A stretch of 64,000 nt of DNA from the NCBI RefSeq assembly GCF_964204865.1, contig NC_135252.1, positions 13,041,383 to 13,105,382 on the forward strand, in the 5' to 3' direction. The DNA comes from Styela clava. Taxonomy: Eukaryota > Chordata > Ascidiacea > Stolidobranchia > Styelidae. Every line of letters starts with the position of its first letter. The first letter of the stretch is position 1. Positions 1 through 12,568 of this stretch are shown here, one piece after another. The notes beneath the pieces are model-generated. The model was not told the origin of the DNA and did no database searches. It saw nothing but the letters and a program-made list of their open reading frames with translations. The translations under genes and the position numbers were made by a program.

Positions 1-1132
1 ATTTTCATTATTTGAAGATTGTTGATGTCGTCATAAAGCACTGAAACTATATTTTTTTTTACAAATGTCCTGATTACTAACCCCAAATTTTTCGATTTCG
101 ACGAATATTGCACCATGGGGTATTACGTCTTTCACCAAACGATATTAATGTGGATTGCCAATTCAGCGAGACTTGGTTTGCAATTTTGAATAAAAAACTT
201 TTGAATGGTCATATATCGTATTTCAGCCATTGGACCTCAGTGTCCATATATTCAAGCATTGGTCTGTTATTTTTATTGATATGGATGAGTTTATACCATA
301 TTGAAAATATATTACAATTCATTATTATTGTCTAATATTGAAGTGAGATGCCTACATATATGATGTAGTTGCAACCGTTTGTCCATACTTAATTAACACT
401 TGGACAAGTGCTGTTTATTATAAAAGTCCGGATTGCAAATTTAACCTTAAAATTTAATCTTTGTTCATACTATTACTATCTTAAGAAGGCAAATATCAAT
501 TTTGTATTTAAAATCGGACGTTGACGAAGTGAGATATATATGTGGTAATCTTAGCTCTATTAAGTCGGTGTATGTGGTAATCTTAGCTCTATTAAGTCGG
601 TGTACTAAGCCAGTGGCTTAGTTTTGGGAGTTTCTGAATTTATGAAGCATAATATGAAAATGTATCATCTCTCAATGCGCATGCTGTGACGAACAAGAAT
701 TTTGTTACATCAGTAGAAAATCTTCATTATCGGGCCAGTCCATAATCATAATTTGTGCATCTCGTCAAAGACACACAAACTTAATGTTTATTTAATCTGG
801 CAGATATGTCAAGAAGCAATATAACTCGAACAGAAACAATTTTGATTGTTACTGCAATCAATACACAAATTTTCTTCACCTATTATCTTTCGACAAAATG
901 ATATTTTCCCAATCTCGTGTCAGTTGTATCATCGTTAGCGGCACATTTTAATCTTGTACCTGCATATAACAGAATCAGTTAATAAAACACGACGTCAAAT
1001 TATTCCGTTAGTATATTGTTAATCAAATATATAAATGCATAGTATTAGCCTTATTTCAAAATATAATGCCTTCTGGTAAAACGGAGTTAAATTTTCTTTG
1101 TGATTCCATTTCACGTAATAACCATAACTAAC
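1..1132. other. 3' flank of the SLC22 gene, no confident exon
   Basis: This stretch lies downstream of the last SLC22 exon I can place (the gene is on the minus strand). The transporter still needs a short C-terminal exon or a read-through stop, because the exon at 1133-1271 ends in a clean donor with two bases of a codon left over. I could not identify that exon here. The only clear structure is a 32-bp perfect tandem duplication at 539-602. Short ORFs (for example 108-335 plus) show no recognisable features. Confidence 0.5.
539..602. repeat. 32-bp perfect tandem duplication
   Basis: Two identical adjacent 32-bp units occupy 539-570 and 571-602; each begins tatgtggtaatcttag and ends attaagtcggtg. 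The identity is complete, so the duplication is probably recent or polymorphic. It lies in the 3' flank of the SLC22-like gene. Confidence 0.9.
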
Positions 1133-4100
1133 CTATCTTGCTTGATGACGTCATCCATATTTTCTGGCAATTTAACGTTGTTTGTTTCTGGTAACACTAA
1201 GCTGATGACACTTGCCAGGACTGTGAAGCATCCCATTATTATGAATGGAATATCTCGTCTAGCACTTTCTCCTGTATTTAAAAACCAATAACTTTGTTAT
1301 TCACTCATACATAAAGGAAATTTATCAATAAACAAGGCTACGGCCCAACAACCTATAGCAATCTAATATTGAACTAACCTGCAAATACCATGTAAGGAGC
1401 TGAAATTGTTCCAATTCGTCCGAAGGTAAAGCAAATCCCCATTCCCATATTTCTCATTTGAGTTGGATATAACTCAGCTGCATAAATATATACGACTGAA
1501 AATACACCCGAAATACAAAGTTTTCCAAACATTGCACAAACAGTCATCAGAATTTCGTCAACTGCAGAAAGTAAATTGATATCATGTATTTGACCGTTTT
1601 TATTTGTACAAAAAGAAAGTATTATGATTTTGCCTTAATTTTATAATTTCATAAATTTCGGTATTAAAAATATGATAACCACACAACTTTCCATCATACT
1701 ACTACTTGTCATATTACTTTAAATTCCTACTAATTGACGATTCCAATAAACATGTATTTTTAGTACACCCTGTTCATCCTAAAAACATACATTCTTTACG
1801 ATGGCCGATGGGGACAATCTGGATCAATGTAACAAACTTTCCTTTATTTTAATTTCTTTAATGTTCACTTTTATGAATGACAACGAAGTCGTCAGCACGA
1901 CTTGTAACAGGGTTATCTGAGCGATATGGAATACTCTGTAAGCCAAAAGAGTTTTAAACGATTATATAACGTATATTTATTTCCTACTATAGATTATTTC
2001 ATCATATATATTGGTTTTTATTCATGGATATTCAGACCGGAAGTGTCCAAATGAATCGTTTTGCTAAATCGTTGGGTTAACTGTTTTGTTGAGAAGAAAA
2101 TCGCCCTTTTGAGCAAGAATAGAATACATATATTTTAAAAGCTATTACTTTTATTTTCGTTTTCAAATAAAGTATAAGTCCTTCCCAGTATTTCACACAA
2201 AATTTTATTGTTTTATTTTAATTCATAGGAGCGCCTTTTTTTATTCCATCATTTTGTTTAACAAACTCGATGCATACGTGCGCAACTCATTATCGTGCTA
2301 TTCATACCGCCGCGAAGTGAATAACTTCAGATGCTCCTAACTTTCGAAGAATATTTCAAGATGGCAGTTCTTGAAAACAAATTTAGTGTAGCAAACACAA
2401 AAATATTAAGTACGTAATAAATGTCTCACTAAATACATTTGAAGTCAAATAGAGTTGATATATGTGTAACTGCAGAATTGCACACTTCTCAGATACGATA
2501 TACATGAAAGCAAATATAAATGTAATCTGTAATACATGTAAGGAAATGATTACCTTTGAGAAGCAATGATGCCGTTATACAAGATATTCCTGTGAGAACT
2601 AAATAAAATGCGAGGGTGCTTCGTCTCCCAAACTTTTCCATAGAAAAATATATCAGAACGTAAGACGGTATTTCAATTCCAGCTGCAACAAAGCAGTTGA
2701 TGAATTTGTTTCCTCCCAAATTTGAAGTTCCCAAGCTGATGCAATAATATGTTAATGCCACAGTCAGCCTGTAAAATAATAATATGATAATAAAATTAGG
2801 TACACGTGCAGATCCCCAACAAAGTAAAATAATGTGTATATCATTAATGCAGGCTTTTAACATCACAGGTCTTTTATTCTCGGCATACGTTTGTTTTATT
2901 GAAATCCATCAGATAATACCTTGTACAATCAGAAAGAAAATATTACGACGGAAAATTCTGTTCTACAACTACTAAAGACTTACCAAATAAATGATAAAGC
3001 AAAGGTCCGAGTTCTGATTGATCTGTGTCTCACGAGATCTAACAGTGTGGGCTTGAAAGTTTCGTTGGTTGCTTCGTCATCGTTTGCAGATACGTTGATC
3101 TAACATTTTACATTGTAAAATAATTTTGATAGAAACATGTTGTCGAGAAAACTGCAGGGCTAATTAATTTTATTTTTAGTGTTCCACGCGTTATAAAATG
3201 TTAAACGGTTCCGTAAATGTATAATATATGAGAGAAGATTCATTTTTTTAACCGGTTTGACGGAGACCCCCCCCCCCCCCTCCCCAAATAAATTGCCATA
3301 TTAATCAATACATTTATTATTATAAATTCATATAAATTATACATAAAAAACTTTACTTTAGTTAGATCCAACTCGTTTATTTGTTTTCCGTTGATCTGAG
3401 CGATTTTCAATATTAGCGAGTTGGCTTCTGGTTTTCCATTCACAATCAACCAACGAGGGGATTCTGGAATGAACCTGTAAGATTAGGAGGCGTAGAACAT
3501 GATGTGAATATTTTTTTAACTTGGAGTTCAGACAGAACATTAAATTTGGATAAATTCATCTTTCCTCACCAATAATACGGCACAAATAAAATCCCTAATC
3601 CTCCAACTACATAGCACAACCATCTCCAGTCTGCAATAAACCAGGCGAATATAGGCAGCATCATGTATCCAACAGCGTACGCACCAATTGCAAGGTTTCC
3701 AATTAAAGCTCGTTTAGAACGATCAACAATTTCGGCACCTATAACAAATTTAGAGAAATAGACATGAAGTAGATAGATAAATAAAACGAATCCTATTTGT
3801 GATAAAATTTCAGGCTTACAGTATACGAGTATACTAAATAAGTTACTAAATATGAGTAAGTTTTTCCAGCCTATATCGCGGGAATAGTTACTCATTTATA
3901 TCTGTTACTGATTGTTTTGTAGTTATCCTATAAATTTGTTATAGAAGATTAAAATTGTAATGTCGGCATAGGATAGTTGATATACTAATACGTTCAATCA
4001 AGCATATATATACCATGTGTATATGTTAAACGTTCTTTTACGCCGGTTATTTGTACTCAAACAGGCAGAATTTTGTAAATATTGAAAAAATGCATTTCTA

Positions 4101-6004
4101 TCCTGTTCTTTTAATAACATGTGTCCCGATCGAAAACGAATGTGCAAATTATAGTACTTTTTATGACTTACTTATGATAAATGCGCCAAAGTAATTGAGT
4201 GTTGATCCGAATCCTGCTAGGGAATATAAGATAGTCATCATGATGAAATTGTCAGAAAATCCGAGCACGGCAATAAAGAGTGATTGTAACGCAAGTCCTA
4301 CAAGAAATGTTACTTTCCGTCCGTATCTGGAATACCAAGAGATGAATAAAACACCTAAAAGAGAAAACTGTTTCTAAAGGACATGTAAACGGTTGGGAGT
4401 TGGGAATTTTTAGAATGGAATGTGATTTAGAAATGAATCAAGAACAATCTTTTGTAAATAAGGAATTGTCATAAAATTCTGATTTATTTTAGATTCTGTG
4501 TTATATTAGTGATCACACCTATCCGATAATGTTCCTCCTATTGTTCCTCCAATGAGTGATCCAATCATGTATCCAGATATGATGACAGGTTTTATCCAAG
4601 ACTTTCCGCAGACGAGATTCCACTGTGAGAAAAAACGCGCTGTGGGATAATTACTGTACGCTAGGTATTATTACCTTATTATAGGTACGTATATGTGTAT
4701 ATACGTACAATGTTCATTGTAGTATTTCGAATAGAAGTCGGGTATGTGATCTTCCATGTCAGATTATTATATAATATTTCAGTATTTCTTTTATTTTTTA
4801 TTTTTTTTATTTTAAATGTCAAACCACATACATATGCAGTGCATATTTACACAGAGCTTGGATGCCACTATATACGACGCAATATTAAAATGTTTAAAGG
4901 GATTTTATGCGTATAAATATATCCTAATAGTTTAACTATATATTGCATGGTATCATACTTCCATCACTGCCGTTGTTTCATTGAATTCAGTTAAATAATT
5001 CCATCCATGGTCACAATCAATTATTGTTCTGTTTTGACCATCTTCTGTTTCATTACTACATAAAAATAAAATAAACATTAAACTAGCTACAAAATGAGAC
5101 ATTTGTTAATGCATCGGCGTCTGTATTTAAGTCTTTAATCTTTGCAGTTTTCATTTGAATTCGAGATATATTACGTTTTGTATTTGTATTTGTATATTGT
5201 ATATTTGTATTAAGTTTCTCTCTTTCATCACTTTTATTTCTGATTTACTGACCTTGTATATCTTTTGCATTTGCTTGGAATTGTTTCACCCGCGTCATTT
5301 TCTTCCCATGGGATGCAGTTGTTGAACGTGGCGTTGGTGAGGTTTGGTGATGCTGTCTGGAATTAATTGGATTAAAATATTGTATAAAATATAAAAAGAT
5401 TGTCTGCTTATGCACGCAATTTGTGCTTGTATCCTGTTACCAGGAAAGGCCACATACTTCTTATATTTCAGTCTTGATAAATTCGATACAGTTTATTATT
5501 TTTTATAAATATCATATTATTTGTATTCAGTGCTTGAATTTTTCAAAATCTTTTTACTAAAAATTATTAAGTTAAGTTATAATTTTTAAATTATTATTTG
5601 TTCAAATACATTTCAATCTCGATTCGGACTCATGAATGAAGGAATATTGACCCAACCTACATGATTCTTTTGTGCGATTTAGATCGTGTCGTCTTTCAAG
5701 CGCTTGGTAATTTAATTATATACATATTGCAGATGGTACTGCAGGTATTGAACATGTTGATTTTATGATACAGTATATAGTTACCCATGTTTCTGAAATC
5801 ATATTTTAACAGTCTTCAATCAACACTCCATACCTTGTTAGTATCGTGAATTCCAACGTGGCAGAGATGTTCGGGAATGTCGAGTATGAACACAGATATC
5901 ATCGCATACCACCCGTTTGGAACACAACTCAGAACCAATAAAATTGCAACCCTTATTTGGTATTTTCCAAAACCTATTTCTTGTAAAACGTCGTCGTATT
6001 TCAT
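1133..6004 (-). CDS. SLC22-family organic ion transporter (MFS), C-terminal exon not found
   Basis: Polytopic plasma-membrane carrier of the major facilitator superfamily, SLC22 type; the substrate (organic cation, anion or carnitine) cannot be read from sequence. Eleven exons on the minus strand join in frame: 6004-5834, 5356-5253, 5055-4959, 4622-4519, 4326-4172, 3738-3570, 3474-3357, 3099-2984, 2768-2554, 1561-1379, 1271-1133 (1571 coding bases, 523 residues plus part of a codon). Hallmarks in order: start MKYDDVLQEIGFGKYQ; a large outer loop with Asn-glycosylation sites (PNLTNATF, SNETEDG, FNETT); EWNLVC; the MFS loop GGTLSDRYGRK after TM2; FIPESPRWLIVNGK; the second-half loop MEKFGRRS; AAELYPTQMRNMGMG; and LPETNNVKLPENMDDV. 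SLC22 proteins are usually about 550 residues, so only a short tail is missing. The start ATG at 6004 was chosen because it begins the family N-terminus. Confidence 0.88.
3266..3282. repeat. C-rich homopolymer run
   Basis: A run of about a dozen cytosines interrupted once by T lies in the SLC22 intron between the exons ending at 3357 and beginning at 3099. It is a likely site of length polymorphism and of sequencing error. Confidence 0.7.
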
Positions 6005-7855
6005 TTGGTCTCATCCAAAAATACAAGCCACGTATTTTGAGCTAAATTGTAGACTTCTGACTGATAAGTATTAACACTTATTGATGATAGATAAAAGATA
6101 AAACCGATTGTAAATTTTTTTAACGATATCTCCCTGAATATTACATCATAATTTTTTACCGCCAAAGACTAGGCTATGCTTGCAATCTAATCTAATTTCT
6201 TAATTTTTAGGTTCTGCATCATTTCTTTACATACACGGCGATTATCCGAGCACTCAACGAAGTGAACCGTGAATTCAATTTCGTGTTTTAATCTATTGAA
6301 GCAATGCAGATAAATTTATGCAATACAGCAACAGTGAGCCCATGCCTGATGGGAGCTTGAAGTAAAATGACCACCACGTCCCATTGCCCGTGTTTACAAC
6401 TTACACGCCTGGAGGAAAGTTACCCTAGCTTTATATAAACGAAATAACGTAACTGAACATTACTCCTTATTACTAGCTTATTTTTAGACCCTTCATTGCG
6501 CTCTCAAGAAAAAATTTCCCATCTGAAAGCTACTAATTATGAGTTAATCAGTCTATTTTTCTGCTTGATTTTAATTTGCAACAGAGAAATAATGACTAAC
6601 ATAGGTAGGTATCATTATGAATAAGTACGTGAAGATTTTTTTCTGTGGTTTTGTTTGGGCTAAGGCACTTACATCACAATCCATCACTGTGAAACCATTA
6701 ATGATCTAACCTTTAAACACATATTTTTATGCCTGGCCTACAGCTATGGCTACAATCAACCTACTTAGCATCGCTCATAACACAAATCCTGGAATGCAAG
6801 GGATAATACTCATCCGCCACGAAGTTACCTTTGGGAGACATTGTCAATTGACATCCAATATTCGTCACATTGAAATATTTATTATTGTATAATTTACTAT
6901 TGGTACATAGTATAACAATGCGCAACCAACTGTTTATTTTAATCGTAAAAATCTACTGTATGTTTGGAACAAACGTTAATATCAATTTGATACGCCTTGG
7001 TTGTTCTTCAATCTACAATTAATCGTTAGCTGGTGTTACATGCAAATGGCGCGCTGACTTTTGTAAAAATTGAGTAGTTTATTTTGTGTGTTTCAATATG
7101 TATTACAAGAACCCTAAATAGTTAAAAATGGGACAGTAATACTTCGCGAAAATACGAAATTTGAATTTTACTCCCCTAAAGCAATGAAATCTCTCCCTTG
7201 AAAGTAATTCCTTCACAGTAGGAAAACGTTATTCTGGAGTATTGTTTTTCTTTGAACTCGAACGTTGTACTTGCAAAAAAAATTTGCTTTGTTCTATAAT
7301 TTGTCTGGTTAGAAACTTGGTCTTCATTACCGAAGAATAAGTTTTCACGCATCAGGCTTACTGATAAAAAGAGTAATAGTAATATAATAATATAGTCGCA
7401 ATGCTGCGACTGAAACTATAGTTTTAAAACCAAGTTTATCATGTTTACATGTAATCACAATATCCAATGTGATTTTGTCGATTACGACTTCAAGCATCAA
7501 CTATTTTGTGAAAAGTTTTGTAGCAAATGCTCAAAAGTGGACTGTAAGCGGAAAGATTTATATATTTATCACTGACTTCAAGTCGAAAACTTTGACTTAG
7601 CAAGAAACTTAAAACGCCTTTTAAAATAAAACTAAAAACTAAAATGTTGTTTCATATATATAAAACGACTTTGCGAAACAAGGTCTATAATTCAAAGAAC
7701 AAACACATAATGCATAATTCTTCGTGGAGATTGATCTTTTGACCGCTCAGCTGCTTGTTTCATAGACTGGATGAGCTGATGCGTAATTTCTTTACAGATA
7801 CTAAGACACACATTGTTGAAAATACTCATAAACGTATTACAAATAATAGCAAATG
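6005..7855. other. Intergenic region between SLC22 (minus) and actin (plus)
   Basis: This is the divergent spacer between the SLC22 start and the actin promoter region. No ORF with recognisable features and no clear transposon ends were found. A CAGCTG E-box occurs at 7748-7753, about 590 bp upstream of the actin ATG; its relevance is unproven. Confidence 0.5.
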
Positions 7856-8068
7856 ATCCATTTTATGAGGAAGCATTTTTGGCATTGTAAAGTTGAAAAA
7901 AGTCTTATAAAATATTATATTACCATCATAAATACTCATATATACTTAAGATCGTATGACTACTCCGACTTGATAGCAAGAGGTCCATTTTATCCCATAC
8001 AGATATATATGAGGAAGAATTCTTGACATTGTAAAGTTAAAACAATCATTATAAATTATTATATTACC
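7856..8068. repeat. Imperfect local direct duplication upstream of actin
   Basis: Segment 7856-7925 recurs at 7982-8068. Shared blocks in the same order are tccattttat, atgaggaag, cattgtaaagtt and tattatattacc; the second copy has a short insertion between the first two. The two copies lie about 410 and 270 bp upstream of the actin ATG, so they may duplicate an enhancer-like segment; that is inference. Confidence 0.7.
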
Positions 8069-8149
8069 GACTTTGTTTCAAGTTTGCAGTTCACGCAGAT
8101 AGCCAACTTCCACACTACGACGCATGCATTTAGCACATTCCCTGCATTC

Positions 8150-8159
8150 CCTTATTTGG
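8150..8159 (+). promoter_or_regulatory. CArG box (SRF site) of the actin promoter
   Basis: CCTTATTTGG matches CC(A/T)6GG perfectly. It lies 86 bp upstream of the TATA box, the kind of position where serum response factor binds muscle actin promoters. Confidence 0.75.
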
Positions 8160-8191
8160 ATGATGTGTACGCGTTCGTTGGGTGAAGAGGT

Positions 8192-8207
8192 GATGACAGT
8201 TGTCATC
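8192..8207. promoter_or_regulatory. Inverted repeat with E-box core in the actin promoter
   Basis: GATGACA and TGTCATC form a perfect 7-bp inverted repeat separated by GT. The centre contains CAGTTG, an E-box form. It lies between the CArG box and the TATA box, so it is a plausible site for a dimeric bHLH or bZIP factor; no specific factor can be assigned. Confidence 0.45.
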
Positions 8208-8244
8208 TTGTACGCAGTTCGTGTAGATTTTCGCACCAACATTG

Positions 8245-8250
8245 TATAAA
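8245..8250 (+). promoter_or_regulatory. TATA box of actin gene
   Basis: TATAAA within attgtataaaacag lies 89 bp upstream of the actin ATG. This predicts transcription starting near 8275 with a 5' leader of about 60 bases and no need for an upstream exon. Confidence 0.75.
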
Positions 8251-8317
8251 ACAGAGACGTACTTAGGAAAGATCATCATAGTTGCTTGTATCTGTTAATA
8301 GTTCCAGTTCTTTGTGA

Positions 8318-9720
<1,403 letters not shown>

Positions 9721-9906
9721 TAGTTATGATCAATTTTGACATTTGTTCAATTTGATAACTTGATAAAATATTAAACGGGACACAACAAACTAAAGTTATA
9801 CGGTCGATGTTAAATGAACATTTTTTATACTTATTTTAATAAATATCGTAAAATTGTTAAAAAATAAAATTTTGATTATTACTCGCTTATGTAATGAATT
9901 TGTGAT

Positions 9907-10511
9907 ATGAAAATAAAACTAAAATTGATATATTTACTAATGTTTTCATTATTAATATTAATTCATGCTCACGGTTTCGCGCGTATGTTATTATCAAGCA
10001 ATAGCCTAAGCAAGGGATACCGAGATAAGACTCTGTTCAGGAAATTTAGAGGATACTGTGATGCATTCATTCATTCTATAGATCAGCGGTTCCCAACCGT
10101 TGGTTCATTGCCCCCCAACGGTCGGGGCAGGGCACAGAGCAGTTGGAGGGAGCTACAATACTAGGCATAAAACTGGTTTACTTTTTATTTAACAAGAAAA
10201 CTTTCCGTTCTCCCAAGTTTCATTCTTTGGCGAGGTTATTTCACAGGATGTTTTTACTTTGTTGAGCATGAATTGTTTGAACACGATGGGATTTGAAATC
10301 TACCAAGCAAAGTAACACTCTAAAATCTAAATACTACTGTAGTGATAAACGGGGGGCCATGGGTGCTAAAAGCCTCCGGAAAGGGGCCACGAGCCATAAT
10401 AGATTGGGAACCACTGCTATATATCTTTCCAATGTAGCCTACAATATCGGTAGAAATTTGAAAGTAAATAACTTTGAACTATCTGGAAATATCTTGATGT
10501 TAAACAGTTAA
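9907..10511 (+). pseudogene. Possible small secreted ORF split by a MITE
   Basis: An ATG at 9907 opens a frame with a strongly hydrophobic leader (KIKLKLIYLLMFSLLILI, then HAHGFA) that looks like a signal peptide. A hAT-type MITE at 10084-10416 interrupts it after about 59 codons. If the MITE and one copy of its target duplication are removed in thought, the same frame continues through YLSNVAYNIGRN to a TAA at 10509-10511, for about 88 codons in total. It starts only about 60 bp after the actin polyadenylation signal and could be chance, since AT-rich DNA gives many short ORFs. No family is recognised. If real, it is a gene broken by transposition. Confidence 0.3.
10084..10416. mobile_element. 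hAT-type MITE, 333 bp
   Basis: Terminal inverted repeats begin CAGCGGTTCCCAACC on the left and, read inward from the right, CAGTGGTTCCCAATC (13 of 15 match). The flanking 8 bp are ctatagat (10076-10083) and ctatatat (10417-10424), a 7/8 target duplication of hAT length. There is no transposase. The terminal sequence matches that of the larger element at 60349-61300, so it may be mobilised by the same family. Confidence 0.85.
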
Positions 10512-11293
10512 AACTTGGTTGAGGAACAATTAAAACAAAAGTATAAAAGTACTCGAGGTATTCATCAATGTCAAAAACTTTTTTAATTCTTTGTGGTGGA
10601 CAGACATAGTATTAAAATATTGTCACTTGCTACCTTCTAATATAAGAACATGGTGTATCCATGTTAGCAGATAAATATTAACATGATTTACACCTTCTTT
10701 TATCTTTTTTTTTGTGAATCTCGTTAAACTGATTTCCATCTTTAACCATACAGGAATTCGAAAAATAGAAAACGAGAATAAATGGCTGCATTTAATGTAC
10801 TAGAAGAGTATGCTATATCTGCTTGATACGTCATATTGTTAGGAAATATTTAAACTGGACAATTGTTTGGGAACAATCTTTATTGAAAGTCAATAACTTT
10901 CACTCTAAATATCTGCATGTCGAACAATAAGCACAAACCTGTAAATTCCCAATGTATCTATATAGCAATTCAACATATTTTGAATAAAATCCAAAGCCTT
11001 GTTCTAAGCGGTGGGGATTTTAGAAATTTTGCTAAAGTATGTGATGAGATAATTAATATACAGATCATAATACACGTCGCAATGTCAAAGCAATCTATAA
11101 ATTCGCTGTGTAATTTTGTTAAAATGTTTAAATATTATTATTCTGTCAAGTCTAATGATGTTTCAACTTTCAAATAATTGGAAATAAATCTATTTTTATT
11201 ATGTTTTTTGGGGTTTCTACCGTAACTCTAAAAACTAAATTACGTCACACTATTATTGCAGTGCTGGATTTTTATTTTAACTGGTTATAGTTT
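10512..11293. other. Intergenic, no supported gene
   Basis: This is AT-rich sequence between the MITE-split ORF and the lectin gene (minus strand, ending at 11294). An 86-codon ORF at 10917-11177 (plus) has no signal peptide, domain or splice context that I recognise, and I do not call it a gene. Confidence 0.5.
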
Positions 11294-12568
11294 TTATATT
11301 TCACAAAGAAAGTAGAAGTCACTACTACAGGATGCATCATTTAGCAACCAATTTTTCAATGAATAAGAATGAGCACATCTTTCATTTTTGCTGCTAGGTT
11401 CATTCTGTCCCCATTCCGTATTCTCTGAAGTAGAACTAACTCCATCTGACCATATGTATTTCCCAACATTTTCCAAATCATCCAATCCGATCCATGTGTT
11501 ATAATTACTTGGTTTTATCAGTCGATCCACCAAATCTCTGCAGGAATGAAATAAGTAAAAAATGAGCTGATAAAATCTTACTCTCATTAGGAGTACTTAC
11601 TTTGCTACATTATTTCAAAGTACCATTTCGATTCCTCAATAATTACCATCTTTTGAAAGTTATCTAAAGATATGAATATTTCTATATATTCTATATATAT
11701 TTATTCCGCAAGTAGTAACTTTCATTGCTCACCTTCTCACGCTACTGTCGCGATATCCAGTTGAAGCAAGTCTTGCGCCATTTGATTCGCATTTTGTTTT
11801 TGCAGCTTTGTACGGTAATTTTGTCTTGAAAAGCTTGTAGTAGTGTGCTCCAATTTTTGTCCATCCTTCCTTTATTAGCCTTTCACGTCCAAACTCTTTA
11901 GAATAAAAATTGACACAAGTGAAAACATTTCTAAATCCCGTTTTGAAGTTCAAGTTAGGGCTGATGTGTAATCTTGGTGTCATTAGACATAATATTAAAT
12001 GGAATATTTCCCGAAAATATTAATTTGAACGTTCTGCAGTAATATTATATATGTTAGCAGTATCACTTTTTCAACACTTCCATTGGATCCTAATTTATAT
12101 TCCAATCGGAACGTTATATATGTTGATGCCTAATACGTATTTACTTGCACCGGTGAAATTCGCATGATGCATTACAGATTTGATCAAACTCTTATTAAAA
12201 ATTTATTTCAAATCAATTTCCGATCGATCTAAGATCAGAACCAATATTAGCTTGTTATACTATCACTGCGAATGTTATTAAATACACTCACCTTTGTTTA
12301 CGAGAGCTTTTTCTAACGCGTCTATTCTATTTTCTAATTCTCGAAATTTTGGACAGTTGCAAGTACTTTGTGCATTTCCGGGTGGACCAGGAGGTCCAGC
12401 AGGTCCTCTCTTACCAGGAGGCCCAACCATTTGATGTACCAGCGCATCTCGCACTGTCGAGTCCTTATTTCCACAAGAAAGAGTGCATGTATCCAACGGT
12501 ATGTCACACAATCCCAAAATGAAGTGGATTAATAATACAACAATGGTGATTACACTAAATGAAGTCAT
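11294..12568 (-). CDS. Secreted collectin-like C-type lectin, complete, three exons
   Basis: Probable secreted pattern-recognition lectin. Exons 12568-12292, 11895-11733 and 11537-11294 join in frame to 227 residues. Residues 1-20 are a signal peptide; Cys28 and Cys32 may crosslink chains. A very short collagen-like stretch of six Gly-X-Y triplets (GPPGKRGPAGPPGPPGNA, about 49-66) precedes a helical neck with heptad Leu/Ile spacing (FRELENRIDALEKAL), then a C-type lectin domain from GWTKIG to the end. The lectin domain has its four canonical cysteines, WIGL, and WLLNDASC in the WND position. The calcium/sugar motif reads QNEPSS, that is EPS rather than the mannose-type EPN, so sugar specificity is uncertain. 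The collagen stretch is far shorter than in vertebrate mannose-binding lectin. Introns interrupt the lectin domain, unlike the single lectin-domain exon of vertebrate collectins. Confidence 0.9.
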
